Positions 34,941 through 43,515 are shown, counted from the stretch's first letter. The stretch: DNA of 64,000 nt from Microlunatus lacustris (GCA_039527025.1 BAAAJN010000001.1:186001-250000); one strand, 5' to 3'. The notes: a model not told the origin generated them from the letters alone. Translations and numbers: made by a program.

Positions 34941-35659
34941 GCCACGACGCACCCAACCAGCCCTCCGCCTCTCGCCGCGCGCTCGTCGTGCGCGGCGGCT
35001 GGACCGGTCACGTCCCGGTCGAGGCCTCCGACAGCTTCCTGCCCTTCCTGCGCGAGCAGGGCTTCGACGTCACGGTCGAGGACAGCCCGGAGGTGTACGC
35101 CGACGCCGAGCGGATGGCCGGCGTCGACCTCGTCGTGCAGTGCGTGACGATGAGCGAGATCAGCAAGGAGGCGCTGGCCGGGCTGATGGCCGCGGTCGAG
35201 GCCGGCACCGGCCTCGGCGGCTGGCACGGCGGGATCGCCGACTCCTACCGGAACTCCGCCGCCTACCTGCACCTGGTCGGCGGCCAGTTCGCCGAGCACC
35301 CGGGTAAGCACCCGGACGAGCGGATCGGGGACGCCAGCGACAACTACGTCCCCTACACCGTCCAGCTGACCGAGGCCGGCCGCAGCCACCCGATCACCGC
35401 CGGGGTGGAGGAGCTGTCGCTGACCACCGAGCAGTACTGGGTGCTCACCGACGACTACATCGACGTGCTGGCGACCACCACGCAGGCCGTCCGGCCCTGG
35501 GACCCGTGGACGCGGCCGGTCACCTCACCGGCGGTCTGGACCCGGCAGTGGGGGAAGGGACGGATCTTCGTGGCCACCCCCGGGCACAGCCTGGACGTGC
35601 TCGACCAGCCCGAGGTGCGCGGCATCATCGAGCGCGGCCTGCTCTGGGCCGCCCGGTGA
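34937..35659 (+). CDS. ThuA domain protein (trehalose-utilisation-like)
   Basis: 240 aa. ThuA family with a class-I-amidotransferase-like fold: RRALVVRGGWTGHVPVEASD, GTGLGGWHGGIADSYRN, SHPITAGVEELSL and GKGRIFVATPGHSLDVLDQP. ThuA proteins take part in sugar (3-keto-sugar) metabolism and are often paired with Gfo/Idh/MocA dehydrogenases, as here. GTG at 34937 overlaps the upstream stop, and the stop overlaps the next GTG (GTGA). Confidence 0.88.
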   Translation: MSHDAPNQPSASRRALVVRGGWTGHVPVEASDSFLPFLREQGFDVTVEDSPEVYADAERMAGVDLVVQCVTMSEISKEALAGLMAAVEAGTGLGGWHGGIADSYRNSAAYLHLVGGQFAEHPGKHPDERIGDASDNYVPYTVQLTEAGRSHPITAGVEELSLTTEQYWVLTDDYIDVLATTTQAVRPWDPWTRPVTSPAVWTRQWGKGRIFVATPGHSLDVLDQPEVRGIIERGLLWAAR

Positions 35660-36753
35660 GCGCGGCCCTGCGGGTCGGGGTCGTCGGCGTCGGGAACATC
35701 AGCGCCCAGTACTTCGCGGCCTTCCCCCGGCTCCCGGGGCTGCAGCTGGTCGCCGTGGCCGACCTCGACGCCGACCGGACCGCCGTCGTCGCCCGCGAGC
35801 AGGGGGTGGCGCCGTACTCGGTGCCCGGCCTGCTGGCCGCCGACGACGTGGACGTGGTGCTCAACCTGACCATCCCCGCCGCGCACGCAGCGGTGGGCAC
35901 GGCCGCGCTGCAGGCGGGCAAGCACGTCTACGGCGAGAAGCCGCTGGCCCTGGCCCCGGACGAGGGTGCGGCCCTGCTGGCTCTGGCCGAGAGCGCGGGC
36001 CTGCGGGTGGGGTCGGCGCCGGACACGGTGCTGGGCACCGGCCTGCAGACCGCCCGCCGGCTGCTCGACGACGGGGCGGTGGGCCAGCCGCACGCTGCGG
36101 CCGTGGCCTGGAGCTCACCGGGGCACGAGCGCTGGCACCCGGCACCGTTCTTCTACTACCAGCCGGGCGGCGGCCCGCTGCTGGACATGGGGCCCTACTA
36201 CCTGACGGCCCTGGTCACCCTGCTCGGTCCCGTGGAGCGGGTGATGGGGACCAGCCGGCGCTCCACCCGGGCGCGGACCGTCGGGCAGGGACCCCAGGCC
36301 GGGGTGCCGGTGCCGGTGGAGACCGACACCGCGACCAGCGCGATCCTGGAGCACCGGAGCGGGGTGACCTCGACGCTGACCATGTCCTTCGACCGCTGGG
36401 CCACCCGGCAGCCGTTGTTCGAGGTCTACGGCACCGAGGGCACCCTCGCGGTCCCCGACCCCAACCACTTCGACGGCACCGTGGAGCTGTGGACCCCGGC
36501 CAGGCCGGAGTGGCAGCCGGCGCCGGTGGCGGGCGGGTACGCCGAGGCGGGCCGCGGCTACGGGCTGGCCGACCTCGCCCGTGCGCTGGAGACCGACCGG
36601 CCGCACCGCGCGTCGGGCGAGCTCGCCCTGCACGTCCTCGAGGTGATGGACGCGGTCAGCCGCTCCAGCGCCGAGCACGCCGTCCTCGAGCTGACCACCT
36701 CGGTGGACCGTCCCGAGCCGGTGCCGCTGGGCGCCACCCCCGACTCCTGGTGA
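35656..36753 (+). CDS. Gfo/Idh/MocA family oxidoreductase
   Basis: 365 aa. NAD(P)-binding start RVGVVGVGNISAQYFAAFPR, the conserved GKHVYGEKPLAL motif with the catalytic-region Lys, and the C-terminal barrel with GGGPLLDMGPYYLTALV. It likely oxidises or reduces a sugar or cyclitol hydroxyl and acts in one pathway with the ThuA protein. The actual substrate is unknown. GTG at 35656 overlaps the ThuA stop. Confidence 0.9.
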   Translation: MSAALRVGVVGVGNISAQYFAAFPRLPGLQLVAVADLDADRTAVVAREQGVAPYSVPGLLAADDVDVVLNLTIPAAHAAVGTAALQAGKHVYGEKPLALAPDEGAALLALAESAGLRVGSAPDTVLGTGLQTARRLLDDGAVGQPHAAAVAWSSPGHERWHPAPFFYYQPGGGPLLDMGPYYLTALVTLLGPVERVMGTSRRSTRARTVGQGPQAGVPVPVETDTATSAILEHRSGVTSTLTMSFDRWATRQPLFEVYGTEGTLAVPDPNHFDGTVELWTPARPEWQPAPVAGGYAEAGRGYGLADLARALETDRPHRASGELALHVLEVMDAVSRSSAEHAVLELTTSVDRPEPVPLGATPDSW

Positions 36754-36767
36754 GCGAGCAGCGATCC

Positions 36768-36783
36768 GCCGCGTCGTCGCGGC
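36768..36783. terminator. Short hairpin between convergent genes
   Basis: GCCGCG pairs with CGCGGC around TCGT in the 58-base gap. Small stem; weak terminator candidate. Confidence 0.3.
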
Positions 36784-36811
36784 AGACCGCTACGCACTGC
36801 CCAGGCGGCGC

Positions 36812-38821
36812 TCACACCCGGCCCGCCAGTCTGGCCGCGGTCCGGAGGTAGGTCTCCCGGTCGGTGGGGTCGGCGTCGATCCGCGGCCGCTCCGGGGGTG
36901 GACCGGGCACCGGACGCAGGTGGTCCAGCCCGGTGCTCAGCGACCCCTCGCCGCTGGTGAGCGCGGGCAGCCGGAGGCGCAGCTCGTGCACCGCCGCGGC
37001 CGGGACGTGCCCGCCGACCACCACCAGACCGTCCTGGTAGCCGGTGTCCAGCGGCACCGCCCCCAGCTGCGCGAGCACGGCCAGCACGGCGCCCTGGTTC
37101 GCCCTCGGCGCCTCCAGGGTGAAGCGGTGCACCGGCTCGCAGACCTCGGTGCCGGCCCGGAGCAGGGCCGTCATCAGCACCAACGGCGTGAGGTACCGGA
37201 AGTCGGCCCCGGTGCTCGACATCGCCTTGTCGAAGGTCTGGTGCGCGTGGCTCTGGCGGGGCCAGTACCCGGAGTGGGTCATCACCACCCGGACGTCCGG
37301 CACCGGCCAGCCGTGCGGACCGGCGGCCAGCGTCGTCCGGACGGCGTCCTCGACGGCGGTGAAGAACGCGGCCGGCATCGCCCCGCGCTCCACCTCCAGC
37401 GCGAAGACCACCCCGGTCCCGACGGGCACCGGCTCCACCCGCAGCCCGACGGTGGCCAGGAACGGGTTGGCCGGGTCAGCCAGCCGATCGACCGCCCGGC
37501 CCGGGCGCTGGACCCGTTCGGTGCACAGCACGCTGGAGGTGCCGAAGGTGACCTCGACGCCGTACTCCTCGGCCAGCAGGGCGCCGAGCACCTCCTTCTG
37601 AACCTCGCCGTAGAGCGAGACGGCGATCTCGCCGCGGCTGTCGTCCTGCCGCACCTCGATCAGCGGGTCCTGCTCGGCCAGCTGGGCCAGCGCCGCGTGC
37701 AGGTCGCCGCGGCGGGCCCGGTCGACCGGCTCCACCACCGTCTCCAGCGACGGCCGGGAGAACACCGGCGCGGCCGGGGTCCGTGCCGCCCGACCGAGCA
37801 CGTCGCCGACCCGGGCCGTCTCCAGGCCCCGCACCCGGGCGATCCGCCCGGCGGGCAGCGCGTCCGCAGGCTGCGCGCCCCCGGGGCTGTGCAGGGCCAG
37901 GGCGGTCACCCGCTCGGCGCGGCCGTGGCCGAGGTCCAGCCGGTCGCGGACCCGGACGGTGCCCCGGTGCAGCACCAGGTGCGCCAGCTTCTCCCCGGCC
38001 GGTCCGCGCTCGATCTTGAACACGGTGCCGGCCGGCGGTCCGGCGGGCACGGGCCGCCGGGTGGGCAGCAGGCCGGGCAGCGCGGCCAGCAGCTCGGGCA
38101 CCCCGGCCCCGGTGATGGCCGAGCCGCAGAGCACCGGCAGCACCCGGCCAGCCCGGGCGGCGCGCGCCAGCCGGCGGTGCAGCTCGGGGTGGGGGAGGGC
38201 GCGGTCCTCCACGAAGGCGGCCAGCACGGCGTCGTCGTGGCCCGCCAGCACCTCGGTCGCCCGGGTGCGGAGGACGTCGCCGGCCAGCGGGTGGACCGCG
38301 ACGTCGGGTGTGCCGGCGCCGGTGACCTGCTGCAGGGCCAGCACGTCGACGCCGAGCCGGCGGCCGAGCCGCTCGACGACGTGCTCCGGCCGGGCGCCGG
38401 TGCGGTCGCACTTGTTGACGAAGACGACGCACGGCAGGCCCAGCCGGCGCAGCGCGCGGTGCAGCACCACCGTCTGGGCCTGGACGCCCTCGACGGCGGA
38501 GACGACGAGCACGGCCCCGTCGAGGACGGCGAGGGCGCGCTCGACCTCGGCGATGAAGTCGGCGTGGCCGGGGGTGTCGAGCAGGTTCACCAGGACGTCG
38601 TCGACGACGAAGGTGGCCACCGCCGAGCGGATGGTGATGCCACGCCGCCGCTCCAGGGCCATGGTGTCGGTCTGGGTGTCACCGGCGTCCACGCTGCCGG
38701 CGTGGTCGAGGACGCCGGCGGCGACGAGCAGGCGCTCGGTCAGGCTGGTCTTACCGGCGTCGACATGGGCGACGACGCCGAGCGCGAGGGTGCGCTTCTG
38801 AGGGGTGGGGAGCAACGGCAC
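36812..38821 (-). CDS. Tet(M)/OtrA-like ribosomal protection GTPase
   Basis: 669 aa EF-G-like protein. G1 is AHVDAGKTSLTERLL, G3 DTPGHADFIAEVERAL, G4 NKCDRTG; the rest shows EF-G domains, ending with domain IV/V (VMTHSGYWPRQSHAHQTFDK, TLEAPRANQGAVLAVL). The length and these motifs fit tetracycline ribosomal protection proteins rather than EF-G or TypA. It would release tetracycline from the ribosome; chromosomal actinobacterial copies may respond to other stresses. GTG at 38821 has only a weak ribosome site (GGACGGAC). A TGA lies 21 bases upstream in frame, so the protein cannot begin earlier. Confidence 0.88.
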   Translation of the reverse strand: MPLLPTPQKRTLALGVVAHVDAGKTSLTERLLVAAGVLDHAGSVDAGDTQTDTMALERRRGITIRSAVATFVVDDVLVNLLDTPGHADFIAEVERALAVLDGAVLVVSAVEGVQAQTVVLHRALRRLGLPCVVFVNKCDRTGARPEHVVERLGRRLGVDVLALQQVTGAGTPDVAVHPLAGDVLRTRATEVLAGHDDAVLAAFVEDRALPHPELHRRLARAARAGRVLPVLCGSAITGAGVPELLAALPGLLPTRRPVPAGPPAGTVFKIERGPAGEKLAHLVLHRGTVRVRDRLDLGHGRAERVTALALHSPGGAQPADALPAGRIARVRGLETARVGDVLGRAARTPAAPVFSRPSLETVVEPVDRARRGDLHAALAQLAEQDPLIEVRQDDSRGEIAVSLYGEVQKEVLGALLAEEYGVEVTFGTSSVLCTERVQRPGRAVDRLADPANPFLATVGLRVEPVPVGTGVVFALEVERGAMPAAFFTAVEDAVRTTLAAGPHGWPVPDVRVVMTHSGYWPRQSHAHQTFDKAMSSTGADFRYLTPLVLMTALLRAGTEVCEPVHRFTLEAPRANQGAVLAVLAQLGAVPLDTGYQDGLVVVGGHVPAAAVHELRLRLPALTSGEGSLSTGLDHLRPVPGPPPERPRIDADPTDRETYLRTAARLAGRV

Positions 38822-38870
38822 GTCCGTCCGGGAGTCGGGTCAGCGGCAGGGTCGTGCTGGCTGCTCGCAT
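38751..38870 (-). CDS. Arg-rich upstream ORF overlapping the ribosomal protection gene
   Basis: 39 codons from ATG 38870, with a strong ribosome site (GAGGAGG, 5 bases spacing). It runs through the weak GTG start of the Tet(M)-like gene in another frame and stops 71 bases inside it. The peptide begins MRAASTTLPLTRLPDGRA and ends RARRRRPCRRR. The position, strong site and basic end suggest a regulatory leader ORF like those before ribosome-targeting resistance genes. Translation is not proven; the frame may also be open only because of GC bias. Confidence 0.5.
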   Translation of the reverse strand: MRAASTTLPLTRLPDGRAVAPHPSEAHPRARRRRPCRRR

Positions 38871-38958
38871 GGTTGCCTCCTCGTCGACGGGCGTGCTCAG
38901 GTCAGGCAAGCACGGCGGCCCGCGGGACGCCACGGGTTTTCACCCCACCCGCCCGCGC

Positions 38959-38993
38959 CCTGAGCCTGTCGAAGGGCCTTCGACGAACTCAGG
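38959..38993. repeat. CCTGAGC/GTCGAAGG palindromic repeat, copy 1
   Basis: Arms CCTGAGCCTGTCGAAGG (38959-38975) and CCTTCGACGAACTCAGG (38977-38993) pair with three mismatches. It lies 12 bases beyond the stop of the ketopantoate-reductase-like gene, where it could act as a terminator. Same family as 46753, 57495 and 59923. Confidence 0.75.
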
Positions 38994-39005
38994 CCGCGGA
39001 CGGGC

Positions 39006-40034
39006 TCAGGCCAGGCCGAGCCGCTCCGCCAGCTCGTCGGCGCTCGTCCCACCCGGCTTCAGCCCGGTGGCCGCGGCCTGCCGGGCCAGCACCGCCAGCC
39101 GCGCGTTCACCGGGGCCGACTGCCCGGTCCGGTGGGCGATCAGGGCGATCTCGCCGTTGAGGTAGTCGGTCTCGACGTTGCCGGTGCCGCGGGTGAGGGA
39201 CTGCCAGGTGGAGCCGCCGACGTCGTCGGGGACGCCGGGCACCGGGTGCATGGTGAACCCGGCGGAGCGCGCGGCGCTCTCCTCCGCGTCACTGGTCACC
39301 GCGATCCCTGCGCCGGCGAGCACGGCGCGGGCCTCCGCCTCGGCCTGCGCCGCCAGCGGGCCGGTGTCGCCGTTCCCGTGCACCAGGGCCTGGAAGATGT
39401 TGCCCAGGTTGCTGATCAGCTTCCGGTACTTCCAGGGCATCACGTCCGCGGGCAGCGGCACGTCGTAGTTCGCCGCCGTCCAGTCGCGCTGCACCCGGGC
39501 CAGCAGGGCGGCGTCGCGCTCGTCGGTCACCGCCGGCACCCGGCCGACGTGCAGCATCCCCGAGCGTGGGGCGCCGCGGACGATCACCTCGCCAGGGGTC
39601 AGGTGCACCGCCGGCATCCAGACGCAGACGCCGTAGACCCGGGCGAAGTAGCGCAGGGCCATGGTCTCGCTGGCCACCCCGTTGAGGGCCATCAGCACGG
39701 GCAGCCGCTCACCGGCGGTGCCGATTGGCCGACCGTCGTGGTGCACCGGGGCGTCGGCCCAGGTGGTCAGCGCGTCCGGCGCCTGCTGGGTCTTGGTGGC
39801 CACCACCAGGACGTCGTCCACGCCCAGCTCCAGCTCGTCCGGGCCGCCGACGGCGTGCACCGGGACGGTGACGTCCTCCTCAGGCGTGCGGAGCCGCAGG
39901 CCCGAGCCCTGCAGCGTCGCCAGGTGCTCGCCGCGCGCGACGAGGACGGCGTCCAGGCCGGCGTGCGCCAGCCGGCCGCCGATCGCCCCGCCGATCGCGC
40001 CGGCGCCGATGATCACGTAGCGGGTCGAGGGCAT
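39006..40034 (-). CDS. 2-dehydropantoate 2-reductase (ApbA/PanE) family protein
   Basis: 342 aa. The Rossmann loop is YVIIGAGAIGGAIGGRLAHA; later motifs are DVLVVATKTQQAPDALTTWA, the substrate-domain Lys region WKYRKLISNLGNIFQALVHG and a C-terminal TEYL-like VETDYLNGEIALIAHRTG. The family reduces ketopantoate for pantothenate synthesis, but many actinobacterial members have other substrates, so panE is not assigned. TAGCGT lies 7 bases before the ATG. Confidence 0.85.
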   Translation of the reverse strand: MPSTRYVIIGAGAIGGAIGGRLAHAGLDAVLVARGEHLATLQGSGLRLRTPEEDVTVPVHAVGGPDELELGVDDVLVVATKTQQAPDALTTWADAPVHHDGRPIGTAGERLPVLMALNGVASETMALRYFARVYGVCVWMPAVHLTPGEVIVRGAPRSGMLHVGRVPAVTDERDAALLARVQRDWTAANYDVPLPADVMPWKYRKLISNLGNIFQALVHGNGDTGPLAAQAEAEARAVLAGAGIAVTSDAEESAARSAGFTMHPVPGVPDDVGGSTWQSLTRGTGNVETDYLNGEIALIAHRTGQSAPVNARLAVLARQAAATGLKPGGTSADELAERLGLA

Positions 40035-40041
40035 GCGGACC

Positions 40042-40047
40042 ACGCTA
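40042..40047 (-). promoter_or_regulatory. Candidate -10 (TAGCGT) of the reductase gene
   Basis: Minus-strand TAGCGT, 7 bases before the ATG at 40034. Confidence 0.45.
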
Positions 40048-40095
40048 GTCCGCAGGGCCCGGCCGGACCCGACGAGGCCTGGCATCGTGGGCCCG

Positions 40096-40569
40096 GTGAA
40101 GCTGCGGTTGACCGTCCGGGACCTGGAGCCGACCGACCTGGGGGACCTGGACTGGTCGGGCGGGTCCGAGCACGTCCGCGCCATGGCGGCGGCGCTGCAG
40201 GCCGCCTACGCCGACGACATGGCCGTGCTGGTGGTCGCGCTGGCCAACGGCCGGCTGGCCGCCACCGGAGCGGTCGACTTCCGCCCCGACCCGGCCGCCG
40301 GTGAGCTGACCATGCTGGCCGTGCACGAGCACCTGCAGTCGCTCGGCCTCGGCACCCGGCTGGTCGGGGCCTTGGAGGAGCGGGTCCGGGCCCGCGGTCG
40401 CCGAACGGCCCGGCTGAGCGTCGAGCACGACAACCCGCGAGCCCGCGCGCTGTACCTCCGGCTCGGCTACCGCGAGGTCGGCTCCCGGGTGGAGAGCTGG
40501 CCGGTCGCCGGCGGGCGGACCTACGTCACCGCCACCGCGGTGCTGGAGCGCGACCTCAGCGCTCGGTAG
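40096..40569 (+). CDS. GNAT family N-acetyltransferase
   Basis: 157 aa from GTG 40096 (an in-frame GTG at 40087 is possible). Acetyl-CoA binding is marked by LTMLAVHEHLQSLGLGTRLV and the C-terminal NPRARALYLRLGYREVG. The substrate is unknown. Divergent from the ketopantoate-reductase-like gene, with only 61 bases between the starts, so the promoters probably overlap. Confidence 0.85.
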   Translation: MKLRLTVRDLEPTDLGDLDWSGGSEHVRAMAAALQAAYADDMAVLVVALANGRLAATGAVDFRPDPAAGELTMLAVHEHLQSLGLGTRLVGALEERVRARGRRTARLSVEHDNPRARALYLRLGYREVGSRVESWPVAGGRTYVTATAVLERDLSAR

Positions 40570-40577
40570 CGGGTCAG

Positions 40578-40583
40578 TACAGT
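40578..40583 (+). promoter_or_regulatory. Candidate -10 (TACAGT) of the small membrane protein gene
   Basis: TACAGT, 6 bases before the GTG at 40590; leaderless pattern. Confidence 0.5.
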
Positions 40584-40589
40584 GGGCGC

Positions 40590-40718
40590 GTGTCTGCGAC
40601 CTTTGCCGTCCTCCTGCTGGTCGGGGTGACCGCCCTCGGGCTGGCCGTCCTGGTGCTGCTCGGACTCGTGCTGCGCCCCGCGCCGGTGCCGGTGCGCGTC
40701 CGGGACCGGGAGCGCTGA
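40590..40718 (+). CDS. 42-aa single-span membrane protein
   Basis: GTG to TGA. Residues 4-30 are a hydrophobic helix (FAVLLLVGVTALGLAVLVLL) followed by a basic tail (VRVRDRER). It has its own leaderless-type promoter, and the stop lies 3 bases before the nitrobindin ATG, so the two are probably one transcript. The family is not recognised. Confidence 0.55.
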   Translation: MSATFAVLLLVGVTALGLAVLVLLGLVLRPAPVPVRVRDRER

Positions 40719-40721
40719 CCG

Positions 40722-41216
40722 GTGGCCTTCGAGATCGCCTCCGACCTGCACCCCGACCTGATGCCGATCGCCTGGATGGTCGGCCGCTGGGAGGGCTCGG
40801 GCAAGGGCACCTACCCCGGCACCGAGGACTTCGACTTCGGCCAGCAGGTCGACTTCGCCCACAACGGTGGCAACTACCTGCACTACCTCTCCCAGACCTT
40901 CGAGACCGACGACGCCGGCCTCGCCGTCCGCCCGCTCACCATGGAGACCGGCTTCTGGCGCCCGCAGCCCGACGGCACGCTCGAGGTGGTGATGAGCCAC
41001 CCCGAGGGCTACACCGAGATCTGGTACGGCAAGATCAACGGCGCCCAGATCGAGCTGTCCACCGACGCCGTGGTGCGCACCGCGACGGCCGAGGACTACG
41101 CCGCCGGCCAGCGGCTCTACGGCAACGTGGAGGGCGAGATGCTCTGGACCCTGGACAAGGCGGCCAACGGCCTGCCTCTGCAGTCGCACCTGTGGGCGCG
41201 GCTCGTCCGGCGCTGA
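40722..41216 (+). CDS. Nitrobindin-like heme-binding beta-barrel protein
   Basis: 164 aa, FABP-like family. The hallmark GRWEGSGKGTYPG motif is at residues 21-33, and the C-terminal LQSHLWARL supplies the proximal heme His. Bacterial nitrobindins bind ferric heme and isomerise peroxynitrite to nitrate. Mycobacteria have an orthologue of unknown detailed role. Located just upstream of ygfZ. Confidence 0.9.
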   Translation: MAFEIASDLHPDLMPIAWMVGRWEGSGKGTYPGTEDFDFGQQVDFAHNGGNYLHYLSQTFETDDAGLAVRPLTMETGFWRPQPDGTLEVVMSHPEGYTEIWYGKINGAQIELSTDAVVRTATAEDYAAGQRLYGNVEGEMLWTLDKAANGLPLQSHLWARLVRR

Positions 41217-41274
41217 GGCAGCACCTCCAGGGAGGGTCGGGAAGAAAGCCCGGCCGCCGCGCGCTGACCACGGT

Positions 41275-42237
41275 ATGAGTTCCCAAGTCGCGATCGTGGC
41301 CGAGTCCGGGGTGGACGCCGGGGTGCCCTGGCACTACGGCGACCCGATGCGCGAGCAGCGGCTGTTCGAGTCCGGCTCGGCGGTCGTCGACCTGTCCCAC
41401 CGGGGCGTGCTCGCCCTCACCGGCCCGGACCGGCTCGGCTGGCTGCACTCGCTGACCACCCAGCACCTGGCCGACCTGCAGCCGGGCGTCGGGGTCACCA
41501 CCTTGGTGCTGTCGCCGCAGGGTCACGTCGAGCACGTCCTCTACGGCGTCGACGACGGCACCACGTTCTGGGCGCACACCGAGCCCGGGGCCGCTCCCGC
41601 GCTGGTCGCCTGGCTGGACCGGATGCGCTTCATGATGCGCGTCGAGGTCGCCGACCGGACCGCCGACACCGCCGTCGTCTGGCAGCTCGGCGACGCCACC
41701 TCCGACTTCGTCGCCCGCGGCGGGCTGGACTCCCTGGGCGGGCGCGAGCTGTTCGTCCCGCGGGAGCGGCTGGCCGAGGCTCTCGACCTCGCTCCCCGCG
41801 CCGGCACCTGGGCGCTCGAGGCCCGGCGGATCGAGGCCGGCGTGCCGCGGATCGGCCTGGACACCGACCACCGCACCATCCCGAACGAGATCGGCCTGCT
41901 CGGTGTCGGCGTCCACCTGGACAAGGGCTGCTACCGGGGGCAGGAGACCGTCGCCCGGGTGCACACCCTCGGCCGGCCGCCGCGGCGGCTGGTCCGGCTG
42001 CTGCTGGACGGCAGCGTCGACACCCTGCCCGCCGCCGGCGCCCCGGTCGAGCTGGGCGGCCGCAGCATCGGCTTCGTCGGCGGCTCCGCCCGGCACCACG
42101 AGCTGGGCCCGGTCGCGCTGGCCCTGGTCAAGCGGAACACCGACCCGGCCGCCGAGCTGCTGGTCGACGGTGTCGCCGCCCGCGCCGAGACCCTGGTGGA
42201 CCCCGACATCGGCCTGCACGTCCGCCCGCGGCTCTGA
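41275..42237 (+). CDS. ygfZ: Folate-binding YgfZ/GcvT-like protein
   Basis: 320 aa. GcvT-like fold with the YgfZ signature KGCYRGQETVARVHTLG, whose Cys is essential in E. coli YgfZ. YgfZ uses tetrahydrofolate to help maturation or repair of certain iron-sulfur enzymes. ATG at 41275; convergent with the asparaginase gene, from which it is separated by a structured 189-base gap. Confidence 0.92.
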   Translation: MSSQVAIVAESGVDAGVPWHYGDPMREQRLFESGSAVVDLSHRGVLALTGPDRLGWLHSLTTQHLADLQPGVGVTTLVLSPQGHVEHVLYGVDDGTTFWAHTEPGAAPALVAWLDRMRFMMRVEVADRTADTAVVWQLGDATSDFVARGGLDSLGGRELFVPRERLAEALDLAPRAGTWALEARRIEAGVPRIGLDTDHRTIPNEIGLLGVGVHLDKGCYRGQETVARVHTLGRPPRRLVRLLLDGSVDTLPAAGAPVELGGRSIGFVGGSARHHELGPVALALVKRNTDPAAELLVDGVAARAETLVDPDIGLHVRPRL

Positions 42238-42299
42238 GCACCGCCCGCCCGCCCGGCCAGCCGTCGACCCGCCCTGGGAACCTCCGGGTCCCCTCCGGC

Positions 42300-42379
42300 C
42301 CCCCACATCACACCCCGAGCGTGGTCGTCGCGGCCTCTGCACGGGGTGTGAGGCCGACCTCGGGGGTGTGAAGTGGGGG
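42300..42379. terminator. Long inverted repeat between convergent genes
   Basis: A left arm of 20 bases (42300-42319, core TCACACCCCGAG) pairs with a right arm of 21 (42359-42379, core CTCGGGGGTGTGA), with one bulge and one mismatch and about 39 bases between. A third related sequence, CGGGGTGTGA, lies in the loop. It could terminate both genes or be a structured RNA. Confidence 0.55.
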
Positions 42380-42426
42380 CCAGCCTCCGGCCGCGGGGCC
42401 GGGGGCGGGACCGGCCGAGCCGGCCC

Positions 42427-43404
42427 TCAGCTGCCGAGACCGGCGAGGGCCTCCCGCAGCGGGCGAATCTCGCCGACGCGCTCGCCGTGGCCGAGCACCG
42501 GCTCGCTGACCTGCGCGTCCAGGGTCGGGGAGTCGAGGCCGAGCCGCTGCAGCACCGCGGCCATCAGCACCACCCGGGCGCGCGGGTTGCCGTCGCTGAT
42601 CTTCAGGGCCACACCGCGGCCGTCGGCCAGCCCGACGGCGTAGACGGCCTCGGCGCCGGCCTTGCCCACCAGCCCCGGTACCGCCCGGTGCAGCGCCAGC
42701 TCGTCGCGCGTGGTCCCCGAGGTGTACTCCGGGTGGGTCCGGATCGCGTCCGCGACCCGCTGCTCCGGACCCTCGCCGGCTGCAGCCAACCGGCCGAAGG
42801 CGCGGGCCAGGCCGTAGAGGGTCAGTGCGAACAGCGGGGCGCCGCAGCCGTCGACGGCCAGGTTGGTCGCCTGCTCCGAGGCGAGGTCGTCGATGCCCCG
42901 CAGCAGCGCCAGCTGGGTCGGGTGGTCGGGGTCGCGGTAGGTGGCCGGATCCGCGCCCAGGGCGATCGTCGTGGCCAGCATCCCGGCGTGCTTGCCCGAG
43001 CAGTTCATGAACACCGGCGACCGCGGCAGCCCGGACCGGATGGCGGCCTCCCGCGCGCCCTCGTCGAGCGGCCAGTCGGGCGGGGTCTGCAGGGCCGACT
43101 CGCCCAGCTCGGCGGCCGCGAGGATCTGCCGCACCCCGTCCACGTGGAAGGGCTCCCCCGAGTGCGATGCCGACACCAGCGACAGCAGCGGGCCGTCGAG
43201 GTCCAGCCCGGCCCGCAGCATGCCGACCGCCTGCAGCGGCTTGCTGGAGCTGCGCGGGTACATCGGCGCGAACTCCGCCCCCACCGAGCTCAGCAGCGCC
43301 CCGTCCGGCCCGGTGACCGCCACCCGGCCGCGGTGCACGCTCTCCACGAAGCCGTTGCGGACGACCTCCACCAGGATGGGGTCCTGCTCCTCGGGCCTCG
43401 TCAT
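42427..43404 (-). CDS. Asparaginase (PF06089-type)
   Basis: 325 aa. Matches the thermolabile asparaginase-like family: LVEVVRNGFVESVHRGRVAV, YPRSSSKPLQAVGMLRAG, SASHSGEPFHVDGV, FMNCSGKHAGMLATT and NLAVDGCGAPLFALTL. It probably hydrolyses L-asparagine to aspartate and ammonia, though few members are tested. TAGATT lies 7 bases before the ATG at 43404. Confidence 0.88.
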   Translation of the reverse strand: MTRPEEQDPILVEVVRNGFVESVHRGRVAVTGPDGALLSSVGAEFAPMYPRSSSKPLQAVGMLRAGLDLDGPLLSLVSASHSGEPFHVDGVRQILAAAELGESALQTPPDWPLDEGAREAAIRSGLPRSPVFMNCSGKHAGMLATTIALGADPATYRDPDHPTQLALLRGIDDLASEQATNLAVDGCGAPLFALTLYGLARAFGRLAAAGEGPEQRVADAIRTHPEYTSGTTRDELALHRAVPGLVGKAGAEAVYAVGLADGRGVALKISDGNPRARVVLMAAVLQRLGLDSPTLDAQVSEPVLGHGERVGEIRPLREALAGLGS

Positions 43405-43411
43405 GACGCGG

Positions 43412-43417
43412 AATCTA
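43412..43417 (-). promoter_or_regulatory. Candidate -10 (TAGATT) of the asparaginase gene
   Basis: Minus-strand TAGATT, 7 bases before the ATG. Confidence 0.5.
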
Positions 43418-43503
43418 CGCGGCGGCAGCCGTCGCGGCGGAATCCCTCCGCCCTGGGCCGACACCGGGCGGCCAACTTGTCAGTACAACCGGTCCGGAGG
43501 TCT

Positions 43504-43509
43504 TACGCT
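43504..43509 (+). promoter_or_regulatory. Candidate -10 (TACGCT) of the beta-PGM/GH65 operon
   Basis: TACGCT, 6 bases before the GTG at 43516; leaderless pattern. Confidence 0.5.
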
Positions 43510-43515
43510 CATCCC

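Noticed and set aside
38822..38870. Frameshifted native N-terminus of the Tet(M)-like protein in the upstream ORF
   Set aside because: The protein already has a complete EF-G-type start (LALGVVAHVDAGKT) from GTG 38821, and the upstream peptide shows no EF-G homology, so a separate ORF is more likely than a frameshift.
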